This document shows, in pieces, positions 27,340 to 35,387 of a stretch of DNA of 64,000 nucleotides. The notes under the pieces were generated by a model that did no database searches, was not told the origin of the DNA, and saw nothing but the letters and a program-made list of their open reading frames with translations. Location: assembly GCF_012641515.1 (NCBI RefSeq), contig NZ_JABAHY010000007.1:1-64000 (forward strand), in the 5' to 3' direction. The number at the start of each line of letters is the position of its first letter. Position 1 is the first letter of the stretch. A program made the position numbers and the translations under genes. The DNA is from Nesterenkonia sedimenti. GTDB lineage: Bacteria; Actinomycetota; Actinomycetes; Actinomycetales; Micrococcaceae.

Positions 27340-28755
27340 TTAATCCCGGACTCCAAACCCTAAACAGATCACTCCGTCGTACGGCCCGACTAGCATGGGG
27401 GCCTCCCCCAAAGCATGCGTGACTCTTTCATGCCACTGTCGTATCGAGTCGGGATCCCCTGCGACGGTCAGTCGGGGTGGATCATCACTTGTGTGCAGTC
27501 TCCCGCTAACTCCAGTTCGCCGATAGGCTACGCGGAGTCGTTGCTGATTGAGGGGCAGCTTCGCCGTGGTAGCTGATATTGAATACTCTTGACGCAGAGG
27601 TAAGCGATTCTCAGGGAGAGGTGTTAGCTCAACAGCGCTTGAAGTTCCATTAAGCAAAGGCTGTAGAACATCTGGCCTGTGAAAGGTCAGTGTTTTGATT
27701 TTTTGGTCCTGGGGTCGCGGCGTATCCGGGAAGAAGTGATCGATAATCGCCTTAGGGAGGTCGCGACCAGTACCGCGAGTTGGGTACATGTTCACTCCAA
27801 TGTGAGCCCGTGAATTGAGCTCGATAATGACAAAGTCATTATCCTGTTCAGATTGAGGATCTCGGTTCCAAATGACGTCGACGGCGGCCGCAGGCAGGCC
27901 TGGAATCGCGGCTATGGCCCGGATAGAAGCTTCCCTGAGGTGTTCTGGCACTAGTTCAGTAACGTCTTCGACGTCTCCTCCAGCGCTGGCGTTTGCTTTT
28001 TCCCGTAGCTGAATATGGGCGCCTTCTGCTGGAATTGAGGAGAGCGTCATTTCTCGCCGATTTAGCATCGAACGGACCTCATAGTCCTTTCTGATGAGCC
28101 CCGAAGCGAGGAACGGGTTCTTTCTTCGTTCCTGGTTCTTGTCAGCAATCAGTTGGCTTACACTGCGTGTGCCGTCCCCGATTACGTGGGCTGGGATGCG
28201 GCGGACAGCTGCTACGAATTTGTCTCCCACAACGTAGATTCGGTAGTCGTCGCCAGAATGGTGGCGTTCAAGGACGACTTTCTGTACGCGCAGTTCATCT
28301 ACAAGGTGCGTATAACATTCCTCAAGTTGTGATGCGTCTTGAATATTCGCGAAGACTCCTCGGCCACGCGATCCGTGGGATGGTTTGAGGACCACAGGAT
28401 AACCCAGTTGCCCAGCGCGATCGGCTAATGCTCCGGCAGTCGTTTCCGATGTCCGGAGCTCTTGGGACTTCGGCACGGGTACCCCGGCAGCACGTAGAGA
28501 CGCGGTCGTCGCGTATTTCGATTCCACAGTGTTGTAGGCGTTGCGCGAGATTTCACTCGAAGCTCGTGAGCGGTCGAAGCGAACGGTGCGGACGCCGTCA
28601 GAAAGTTCGAGCTTCCTGCCATTGGGCGCCAGGAGCTTTACGCGCAGGCCGCGCCGCCACGCTTCAAGAGCGATTGTATGACTTGATAACACCCCTGAGC
28701 CGAAGGATGAACTGACCACGTCCGGGGTGAAATACTCCGGCCATTCGCGCTCCAT
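27340..28755 (-). CDS. ATP-grasp ligase, cyanophycin-synthetase-like (unpaired)
   Basis: 471 residues. N-lobe SSHTIALEAWRRGLRVKLLA, then ATP-grasp: LGYPVVLKPSHGSRGRGVFA, VVLERHHSGDDYRIYVVGD, HVIGDGTRSVSQLIADKNQ, GGDVEDVTELVPEHLRE, IPGLPAAAVDVIW and FVIIELNSRAHIGVNMYP with E-x-N intact. The C-terminal 110 residues differ from the paralogues; only a weak acylphosphatase-like pattern (GVSGRLHTSDDPPRLTVAG) is seen. Unlike the other ligases it is on the reverse strand and has no degenerate partner. ATG preceded by GGAGT. Its TAA stop is the complement of the right-hand TTAA of the IS. Base use is less G+C-rich than core genes. Likely amide-bond ligase; substrate unknown. Confidence 0.78.
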   Translation of the reverse strand: MEREWPEYFTPDVVSSSFGSGVLSSHTIALEAWRRGLRVKLLAPNGRKLELSDGVRTVRFDRSRASSEISRNAYNTVESKYATTASLRAAGVPVPKSQELRTSETTAGALADRAGQLGYPVVLKPSHGSRGRGVFANIQDASQLEECYTHLVDELRVQKVVLERHHSGDDYRIYVVGDKFVAAVRRIPAHVIGDGTRSVSQLIADKNQERRKNPFLASGLIRKDYEVRSMLNRREMTLSSIPAEGAHIQLREKANASAGGDVEDVTELVPEHLREASIRAIAAIPGLPAAAVDVIWNRDPQSEQDNDFVIIELNSRAHIGVNMYPTRGTGRDLPKAIIDHFFPDTPRPQDQKIKTLTFHRPDVLQPLLNGTSSAVELTPLPENRLPLRQEYSISATTAKLPLNQQRLRVAYRRTGVSGRLHTSDDPPRLTVAGDPDSIRQWHERVTHALGEAPMLVGPYDGVICLGFGVRD

Positions 28756-29375
28756 AGCGCACTCCTTTTAAAATCATTGGGTCCCTGCAGGGAAGGCCAC
28801 GACAGGCCTCGTATCTGGATGTCAGCCTATCTTTTCCCCTGTCATATTGGGCGCGCCCCGCCGGGAGTCGATGGCAGCCGGAATATGGTGTGGGTGAACT
28901 ACCGGATCTTTAGTTGTCATTCAGCAGACTGATGCACGGTGTAAGAGGCTCTTTTTTGCGTTTTCGTGACCAATGGCGACGTACCTGAAGGACTCGACTT
29001 GGCTTTGGCACATGCGGTTTTGCACCTGCGTGTCGAGTCCAGGGTTTCGGCACCTTCGAATATCTCGACAGGCCTTCATCGCCGCCTACCTCATCAGTCG
29101 CGTTTCGGCCCCACCCACTTTTCAGTCGTGCCATACGAGGGTCCCGCTCTTGGTGGCCATTGCCGTCGTCGGAATGGGTGAGCTTATCGATTCCGCGCAG
29201 CGTCCAGGTGTCTCGCCGGCTTCGGGGAGCCGCTCACTGGCGGTCCGCGGGTTGTCCGGGCTCATTCGATTAGCGCCGCCACGGGAACTCGAACTGCAGT
29301 CCCGGAGAGTCTGCTGTACAGGAACACTCTGTGAATAACTAGCCGGCGTCCAGGAACAATGTGCATCGTGTACGA
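28756..29375. other. intergenic region without a convincing gene (divergent promoters)
   Basis: About 620 bases between two divergent ATP-grasp genes. Both promoters should lie here. The part next to the reverse-strand gene is A+T-rich for this genome. Open frames exist (for example 28973-29338 on the plus strand, 121 codons), but they have Cys/Arg-rich composition, no recognisable motif, and no ribosome site. It may be decayed coding DNA or a long leader. I see no terminal repeats and no tRNA. Confidence 0.55.
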
Positions 29376-30656
29376 ATGCTGTCAGCGAATGTTTATCCCA
29401 TCGCGAAACCGCTCCGGCAGCTCGGCCAGACAGAGCTAACCAATTCCCTGCTGGAACGAGAGTGCCTGGCGTACGGGCTCACCACCCTGCGCACATCACG
29501 GCAGAGTTTCATTGCTGAAGACTCCCAGGGGCGTCGTCTGCCCTTCAACAAGAGCGGCACTGTGCTCAGCTCCCGCCCGGCTGCCCCGTTGACCATGGAT
29601 AAGCACTCCACCAGGATGCTGCTCCAGCAGGTTGGAGTTCCTGCCCCGAAAGGGCGGCTGTTCTCCCAGGAGAGGTTCGCTGAGGCTGCATCCTATGCCG
29701 AGGAGATCGGCTATCCCGTCGTCGTGAAGCCGCTGCGGGGCACCCATGGGCGAGGGGTCGTCACCGGAATCTCGGATGAGAAGGAACTGGCTTGGGCCTT
29801 CGATAGTCTCGCGAAATCTGCGCATGCACGCGACGATGTCATTCTGGAAGAACACATCGAGGGAGAGGCCTATCGGATTATCGTGCTTGGAGACGAAGTA
29901 GTCTCGGCACTGATCAGCCGACGAGGTGCCGTCACCGGCGATGGTGAGAAAACGGTTAGGGAGCTTATCGAGGAACGACAGCAACAGCGGCTGTTGAACC
30001 CCCATCTGATGGCACGACCCATTCGAAGGGGGAGCCGGCTGACCCACCTGTTGGCCAGACAAGACGTCACTCTCGATTCCGTCCTGGAGCCCGGCCGGAC
30101 CGTAGAGATCACCTATGGTTCGAATACCAGCCAGGGTGGTGAACACGCTCAGGTCCTAGACCGTATGCACCCATCGATCCTTGAGGCCAGTGTGGAGTCG
30201 GTCAAGGCCCTACCCGGACTCGGGTTCGGAGGTGTTGACTTCATCATTTCCGATATTGAGAAACCTCTCGACCAGCAGCGGGCCGCGATCTGTGAGATCA
30301 ACTCAATGCCTTCAGTGGATTCACATGAGTACCCCCTTTACGGGGAGCCCATTTCTGTGCCGCGGAAAATGGTGGAGGCCTCCGCCGAGGCTGCAGGAAT
30401 AAGCCTCCGTGAATATAACCCTCATTTGTCAGTCCACGCTGAAATAGACGCCACTGATAGGAACCCCCGCTACCGGAGGTGGCTGCGACGACAGGCAATG
30501 GATCTCGGCCTCGACTGCCGGCTTCGTCCCATCGGGAGCAGAAGAATTAAAGTCGACCTTCAGGGTGGAGCAGAACCTGTCGCAGCATGGCTGGCTTTGA
30601 GTATCCACAGCCCCTACGGTCTGGATCCCAAGAAAGTGGAAGTGATTCATGCCTGA
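29376..30656 (+). CDS. ATP-grasp ligase with acylphosphatase-like C-terminus (copy 2)
   Basis: 426 residues, a clear paralogue of the protein at 21939-23267. Both have YPIAK near the start, KHSTR before the GVPAPKGR segment, GYPVVVKPLRGTHGRGVVTG with the Lys at residue 118 in both, SNTSQGGEHAQV, and AICEINSMPSVDSHEYPL carrying E-x-N. A degenerate acylphosphatase-like domain ends it (YRRWLRRQAMDLGLD). ATG 29376 is chosen because it aligns exactly with the paralogue's start; an in-frame GTG at 29361 has an AGGA five bases upstream and could be used instead. It overlaps the next gene by 8 bp. It is more G+C-rich than copy 1. Probable carboxylate-amine ligase. Confidence 0.78.
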   Translation: MLSANVYPIAKPLRQLGQTELTNSLLERECLAYGLTTLRTSRQSFIAEDSQGRRLPFNKSGTVLSSRPAAPLTMDKHSTRMLLQQVGVPAPKGRLFSQERFAEAASYAEEIGYPVVVKPLRGTHGRGVVTGISDEKELAWAFDSLAKSAHARDDVILEEHIEGEAYRIIVLGDEVVSALISRRGAVTGDGEKTVRELIEERQQQRLLNPHLMARPIRRGSRLTHLLARQDVTLDSVLEPGRTVEITYGSNTSQGGEHAQVLDRMHPSILEASVESVKALPGLGFGGVDFIISDIEKPLDQQRAAICEINSMPSVDSHEYPLYGEPISVPRKMVEASAEAAGISLREYNPHLSVHAEIDATDRNPRYRRWLRRQAMDLGLDCRLRPIGSRRIKVDLQGGAEPVAAWLALSIHSPYGLDPKKVEVIHA

Positions 30657-31701
30657 CACGAAGAAGGCGAAATCCTTGACGAATCCTGCGTCGTTGAACA
30701 CCGGCCAGTACGATGCTTGGTGCTTGCGAACTGCGATGCTGGCAAGGGGCCTTGCAACCACGAGCATGCCCGGAGACATGGTGTTTGCCCGCGTGGGGGG
30801 AGAGGTTGCCTTGGCCTACAAACACCTCGGCTCATATGGCACCACCTACGCCGGGATGGGGCAGGCGCGGTCCCTGCCCCGGACTTGGATGACCGTGGAC
30901 GCTTCGGGACTGCCTGTCCCTCGATTCCGAACCGTTCCGAAGAATGCGGGCGGAAAAGCGGTGCTGTTCGCCCGGTTGGCCGGGCTACCAGTGCTAGTCT
31001 CTTCGCAGTCCGGAAGTCATCGACGAGTTGCGGAGAAGCCGGCAGCGGTTCGCGAAGCAGTCACTGAACTCAACTCAAAGCTTGAGGAGTCCTTACTAGT
31101 CTCCACCACACCCGGACACCAGATAGTGCGGATACTGGTGCGGGGTGGAGCCGTATTGGCGGTTGCGGGTGAGAGACGTAAGGAAGAGCTCTCCCTGAAC
31201 GATCTGGATTCGGGCCTCCAAGAGCTTGCGATTCAAGCGGTTGAAGCGATGCCGGGTCTGGATATGGCCAGTGTGACTCTGGCAGTAGCCACACTGGAGA
31301 GTGCCGAGGGCGCGATCCTTGAGAGAGTCAACCACCATCCTCATCTGCGTGAATTTTCTCGAGGGTCACGGCGGGAAGCCCAGCGGCTTGCAGAACGTTT
31401 CGTGACGGATGCAGCCGAGGAACGCGGCTTCAGCCTTCCACCTGCCCAGGAGTCTCGGGCTCTTCGAATACGGTTCACCGGGGCCGCCGCCCCTGAACGA
31501 CTGGGCCTGGGCATCAACGAGTTTGCTGACAGCTTGGGGCTAACTCGCCCGGATGGCGATGCCCGGATCATTCCAGACGGGGCAGAGCTGAACATCGAGG
31601 GGCGTCCCAGTGACATCGCCATGCTGGTCACCCGCGCCGGTATTGGGCTGGCCGATGGAGAGTCCGCCCACATGGTGGAGACCTTTGACATGGCGGAGTA
31701 G
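30649..31701 (+). CDS. degenerate ATP-grasp-like partner protein (copy 2)
   Basis: 350 residues, equivalent in position and plan to the 23264-24319 protein. It shows LPVPRFRTVP, LAGLPVLVSSQSGSHRRV where the ATP-binding Lys and Gly loop should be, QIVRILVRGGAVLAVAGERR, LAIQAVEAMPGLDMASVTL and AILERVNHHPHL in place of the E-x-N turn. A terminal acylphosphatase-like segment starts at about 275. The core GDG...IEE segment is absent, so ATP binding is unlikely. Its ATG overlaps the ligase stop by 8 bp, which suggests a heteromeric complex. It is the last gene of the island, followed by a strong terminator. Confidence 0.68.
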   Translation: MPDTKKAKSLTNPASLNTGQYDAWCLRTAMLARGLATTSMPGDMVFARVGGEVALAYKHLGSYGTTYAGMGQARSLPRTWMTVDASGLPVPRFRTVPKNAGGKAVLFARLAGLPVLVSSQSGSHRRVAEKPAAVREAVTELNSKLEESLLVSTTPGHQIVRILVRGGAVLAVAGERRKEELSLNDLDSGLQELAIQAVEAMPGLDMASVTLAVATLESAEGAILERVNHHPHLREFSRGSRREAQRLAERFVTDAAEERGFSLPPAQESRALRIRFTGAAAPERLGLGINEFADSLGLTRPDGDARIIPDGAELNIEGRPSDIAMLVTRAGIGLADGESAHMVETFDMAE

Positions 31702-31736
31702 CTCGAGCAGACCGACCCACTTGCCCCGGCATGACA

Positions 31737-31780
31737 GAAGGGGCGGGTGCCAGTCATTGAGAACTGACACCCGCCCCTTC
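31737..31780. terminator. bidirectional terminator between the island and amt
   Basis: Inverted repeat with 18-bp arms (left arm GAAGGGGCGGGTGCCAGT, right arm complementary with one C-A mismatch) and an 8-base loop. The outer AAG/CTT pairs give short U-runs in both directions. It sits between two convergent genes and can end both transcripts. Confidence 0.85.
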
Positions 31781-31811
31781 CTCAAGGTGCGGTGATGAGT
31801 CGCTGGTGGAG

Positions 31812-33062
31812 TTACTCCTTGGCAGCAGGTGCAGCCAGCTCGTAGGCGGTCTCGCCGTGAGCAGCGGAGTCGATACCCTCTTCCTCCACATCGGGCTCCA
31901 CACGGAAGCCAATCGTCTTGTGCAGGGCCAGACCGATGATGTAAGTCACCACGAAGGTGAACACCAGGGTGACCAGGCATGCGACAGCCTGAGCGATCAG
32001 GAGGTCGATGCCACCACCGGTGAGCAGGCCACCGGCGTACTCGAACTCGTCGGCAGCCAGCAGGCTCTCATCGGCGAACAGACCGATCGCGATAGTGCCC
32101 CACAGGCCAGCAACGAAGTGCAGACCCACAACATCCAGAGTGTCGTCGTACTTCAGAGTGAACTTCAGGTTCACAGCGATCTGGCAGATGACACCGGAGA
32201 CGATACCGATGACGATCGCCCAGATCGGAGTCACATAGGCACAGGCCGGAGTGATGGCGACCAGACCAGCAACGATGCCGGATGCAGCACCTGTGGCAGT
32301 GGGCTTCTGGCCACGGGCCCACTCAGTGATCAGCCAAGCCACTAGGGCAGCAGCGGGGCAGAGCATAGTGTTGATCCAGTTGATTCCCACCTGGGCGGCG
32401 TCGCCGGCCTCACCAACGTTGAAGCCGAACCAACCGAACCACAGGATCGAAGCACCCAGCAGAACCAGCGGCATATTGTGACCGCGGGTCGGGGCGAAGT
32501 CACTACGCGGGCCGATCACCAGGACCAGGGCCAGGGCAGCCAGACCGGCGCACATGTGCACCACCAGGCCACCAGCGAAGTCAACAGCCTCACCCACGGC
32601 GGAGCCGATGGGGCCGGTGGTCAGCAGGCCATCGCCCCATACCCAGTGGGCCAGGGGAGCGTAGACCAGGGTCATCCAGATCGGAACGAAGATCATCCAG
32701 GTGGAGAACTTCGCCCGGTCGGCGATAGCACCGGAGATCAGCGCAGTGGTGATAATCGCGAAGGTCGCACCGAATCCAACCTCCACCAGGGCGTACTGGT
32801 CTTCAGAGCCGACCATATCGCTCTGGGCAAAGTTATCCGCGGGGTTGCCGAACAGTGCTCCGACTGATTCGCCGAACGCCATGCTGTCGCCCCACAGGGC
32901 CCAGACCAAGGCGACCAGACCCATGGCGGCAAAGCTCATCATCATCATGTTGACCGCGGACTTCGCCTTGGAAAGGCCACCGTAGAACAGGGCCAGGCCA
33001 GGGGTCATGAACAGGACCAGGGCACCGGCCACAATGAGCCAGACCACTTCATAAACTTCCAT
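31812..33062 (-). CDS. amt: ammonium transporter
   Basis: 416-residue Amt/Rh-family channel for ammonium uptake. It begins MEVYEVVWLIVAGALVLFM without a cleaved signal and has about eleven membrane segments. Characteristic stretches include TPGLALFYGG near residue 20, WGDGLLTTGPIGSAVGEAVDFAGG, and WFGFNVGEAG, as well as GGLVVHMCAG and HFVAGLWGT with the two pore histidines. In most actinobacteria amt is followed by glnK and glnD; here neither follows, and the neighbour downstream is convergent. It is separated from ftsY by 129 bp. Confidence 0.95.
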   Translation of the reverse strand: MEVYEVVWLIVAGALVLFMTPGLALFYGGLSKAKSAVNMMMMSFAAMGLVALVWALWGDSMAFGESVGALFGNPADNFAQSDMVGSEDQYALVEVGFGATFAIITTALISGAIADRAKFSTWMIFVPIWMTLVYAPLAHWVWGDGLLTTGPIGSAVGEAVDFAGGLVVHMCAGLAALALVLVIGPRSDFAPTRGHNMPLVLLGASILWFGWFGFNVGEAGDAAQVGINWINTMLCPAAALVAWLITEWARGQKPTATGAASGIVAGLVAITPACAYVTPIWAIVIGIVSGVICQIAVNLKFTLKYDDTLDVVGLHFVAGLWGTIAIGLFADESLLAADEFEYAGGLLTGGGIDLLIAQAVACLVTLVFTFVVTYIIGLALHKTIGFRVEPDVEEEGIDSAAHGETAYELAAPAAKE

Positions 33063-33160
33063 GGTTCCCTCCAGGAAAACTGCTCACCGGTGGCTCTCAC
33101 CGGTGCGAGCTGGGGACCATGTTTCTCTTAACGTGTTTCGTGCCGAGTGCCCTGATGTTT

Positions 33161-33182
33161 CAGGAGAGTTAAATCTCTCCTG
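33161..33182 (-). terminator. hairpin downstream of ftsY
   Basis: Perfect 8-bp inverted repeat CAGGAGAG/CTCTCCTG with the loop TTAAAT, 10 bases after the ftsY stop on the reverse strand. There is no long U-run, so it may end transcription only partly and let the transcript continue into amt. Confidence 0.6.
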
Positions 33183-33191
33183 GGGAATGGG

Positions 33192-34376
33192 TTATTCCTC
33201 CAGGAGAGCATCTACGAATGATTCGGTCTCAAACGGGGCGAGGTCATCAGGTCCCTCGCCGAGACCGATGAGCTTGACCGGAACACCCAGCTGCTTCTGG
33301 ATAGCGACGACGATACCGCCGCGTGCGGTGCCGTCCAGTTTGGTCAGCACGATGCCAGTGACATCGACAACCTCGGAGAAGACCTTGGCCTGGTTCAGGC
33401 CGTTCTGCCCGGTGGTGGCATCCAGCACCAGCAGGACTTCATCCACCTCGGACTTCTTCTCAATGACTCGCTTGACCTTGCCCAGCTCGTCCATGAGGTT
33501 GGCCTTGTTCTGCAGTCGCCCTGCAGTATCGACCATCACCACGTCGTATTCGTCCTCGACAGCCTTATCCACGGCTTCAAAGGCCACCGATGCAGGATCA
33601 GCGCCCTCCACATCGGAGGAGATGGTCGGAACGCCCACCCGGGAGCCCCAGGTGGTCAGCTGCTCAGCAGCAGCGGCACGGAAAGTATCGGCTGCACCGA
33701 GGATCACATCCTTGTCCTCGGCGACCATGACACGGGCCAGCTTGCCCACAGTGGTGGTCTTACCGACACCATTGACGCCGACGACCAGCACCACCGAAGG
33801 GCGGCCGGGGGTATCGACATTAAGCTTGCGGTCGAACTCGGGGTCGACCAGCTTGATGAGCTCCTCGCGCAGCAGTGCCTTGACCCGCTCGGGGTCCTTG
33901 GAGCCTTCAACCTTGACCCGCTCACGCAGAGTTTCGACCAGCTCGAAGGTGGAATCAGCACCCAGATCGGCAGTCAGCAGGGTCTCTTCGATCTCATCCC
34001 AGACGTCGTCGTCGATCTTGTCCTGACTCAGCAGGGCCAGCAGGGATTTGCCAAAGATGTTGTTGGACTTCACCAGCCGGGCGCGCAGCCGCGCCAGACG
34101 GGTCCCCACCGGCTCCGGGGTCTCCAGTTCAGGCTCAGCGGTCTCCGGCTCGGCTACCGCATCCTCAGCCTCAACCTCGGGTCGGTCCGCAACCAGGGTG
34201 TCTGAACCCTCAGCCTCCGAATCCTCAGCGGCACCAGGCGGAACCTCCTCACCAGTCGGAGCTGCAGTGGGCAAGTCCTGACCGGCGGCGGGCCGCCCCT
34301 TGACCAGGAACAGGCCCAGCAGGGACAGCAGAACGACACCAAGGACAATGAACGTAATTAAGACACTGGTTTCCAC
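33192..34376 (-). CDS. ftsY: signal recognition particle receptor
   Basis: 394-residue SRP-type GTPase that docks ribosome-nascent-chain complexes at the membrane with Ffh. An N-terminal hydrophobic anchor (SVLITFIVLGVVLLSLLGLF) comes first, then an acidic linker of about 75 residues (typical FtsY A region), then the NG domain. G1 is GVNGVGKTTTVGKL, followed by GAADTFRAAAAEQL, DTAGRLQNK, TKLDGTARGG and GLGEGPDDLAPF. It lies downstream of two small reverse-strand genes and upstream of amt. In most actinobacteria it directly follows smc; here the ATP-grasp island separates them. Confidence 0.97.
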   Translation of the reverse strand: METSVLITFIVLGVVLLSLLGLFLVKGRPAAGQDLPTAAPTGEEVPPGAAEDSEAEGSDTLVADRPEVEAEDAVAEPETAEPELETPEPVGTRLARLRARLVKSNNIFGKSLLALLSQDKIDDDVWDEIEETLLTADLGADSTFELVETLRERVKVEGSKDPERVKALLREELIKLVDPEFDRKLNVDTPGRPSVVLVVGVNGVGKTTTVGKLARVMVAEDKDVILGAADTFRAAAAEQLTTWGSRVGVPTISSDVEGADPASVAFEAVDKAVEDEYDVVMVDTAGRLQNKANLMDELGKVKRVIEKKSEVDEVLLVLDATTGQNGLNQAKVFSEVVDVTGIVLTKLDGTARGGIVVAIQKQLGVPVKLIGLGEGPDDLAPFETESFVDALLEE

Positions 34377-34413
34377 GCTTCTCAGTCTCCCACACAGTCG
34401 TAGTTCGCCAAGG

Positions 34414-35352
34414 TCACCGCTTGAAGCGGCGGCGAATATTGTTCAGAGCGTTCTTCGCCTGCTGCGCGGCAGGGGAGACCCGGTCCTGAACCCGGTGGAT
34501 GACACTGGATCCGGTCTCCTGGGCGAGGGCCTCTAAGCGCTCATGGGCGGAGTCGGCGCTCTCAGCGGCAGCCGTGATCGCTGACTCCAACTCCTCGATC
34601 CGCGCGTTCTGAGCAGAGATCCGGGCATCGCGCTCAGCCAGCTGGGCGGCCCGCTGCTCAGTGGCCTCCTTCAGCTGGGCCTCCAGCTCAGCCTGTTTGG
34701 TCTCCTGATCCTTCAGAGACCCGGAGATCTCCTCCAGAAGATTGACCAGCTGCTCCAGCTCAGCGGTGGTCGGGGTGGCATCCACCGTGGACTCCGCAGC
34801 GGTGACCCGCTCCTGCAGGGCCGCGTAGTCGACCTCGCGGACCTCCTCCAGCCGGTTGTACACACTGCGCAGCTCCGCGACCAGATCCTGCTGATGTCCC
34901 AGCAGCGCGGTGACCACCTGCTGGGCATTGGTCCCGATATCGGTGGGGACCACGATCTCCTCGGGCTCCTCATCTTCGACGACGACGTCGTCGTCCTCGG
35001 ACTCGTCCAGATCCTCCTCGGCGGGCAGAGCGGCCTCGGCAGCTGCCGGCTCCTCGGCCTCAGCTGGCTCTACTGGTTCCACTGGCTCCGGTGACTGCGG
35101 CTCAGATTCATCTGCCGGCTGGTCAGCTCCGGTGCTGGCAGTCTCTGCCGCGGGGGAGGGTACAGGCGCGGTGGCATCCTCGCTGGAGGACGGGTTTTGG
35201 GCCGCTGAAGCTTCTGGGATGGTGTCTTCGGGAACAGTGTCGAAGAGATCCTCATCCGAAAAATCAGCGGGCAGGCTGAAATCCTCCGGTGCTGGTGGGC
35301 GGCCCCCAGCAGGGCCCTGGTCCTCATCGCGGTGGTGAGTGTTCTCTGTCAT
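34414..35352 (-). CDS. acidic coiled-coil protein of unknown function
   Basis: 312 residues, not recognised. Residues 1-130 are highly acidic, rich in Pro, Ala and Glu, and likely disordered. From about 140 to 280 a long coiled coil is predicted from heptad-like repeats (LEQLVNLLEEISGSLKDQ, LEAQLKEATEQRAAQL). The last 20 residues are basic (NALNNIRRRFKR). There is no signal peptide or membrane helix. Basic end plus coiled coil could bind nucleic acid or membrane, but this is a guess. It ends 37 bp before ftsY and may be co-transcribed with it. Confidence 0.7.
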   Translation of the reverse strand: MTENTHHRDEDQGPAGGRPPAPEDFSLPADFSDEDLFDTVPEDTIPEASAAQNPSSSEDATAPVPSPAAETASTGADQPADESEPQSPEPVEPVEPAEAEEPAAAEAALPAEEDLDESEDDDVVVEDEEPEEIVVPTDIGTNAQQVVTALLGHQQDLVAELRSVYNRLEEVREVDYAALQERVTAAESTVDATPTTAELEQLVNLLEEISGSLKDQETKQAELEAQLKEATEQRAAQLAERDARISAQNARIEELESAITAAAESADSAHERLEALAQETGSSVIHRVQDRVSPAAQQAKNALNNIRRRFKR

Positions 35353-35387
35353 GCCTTCAGTGTCCCCTATGGCGATCTGATGATGTA

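Noticed and set aside
28973-29338. 121-codon frame in the gap inside the island
   Set aside because: No motif, odd Cys/Arg-rich composition, no ribosome site.
21939-31701. Composite transposon carrying the ligase genes
   Set aside because: Only one IS copy with its own TTAA duplication is present, and the flanking similarity is between genes, not IS ends.
17914-31701. Cyanophycin synthetase cluster
   Set aside because: No protein has the Mur-ligase domain required for arginine addition, and there is no cyanophycinase.
33085-33160. GlnR or other nitrogen-regulator site before amt (GAAAC repeats; two CACCGGTG copies)
   Set aside because: The spacing does not fit the GlnR consensus, and CACCGGTG is a common palindrome in this base composition.
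33061-34026. 321-codon plus-strand frame opposite ftsY
   Set aside because: Ser/Thr-rich shadow; ftsY is unmistakable on the reverse strand.
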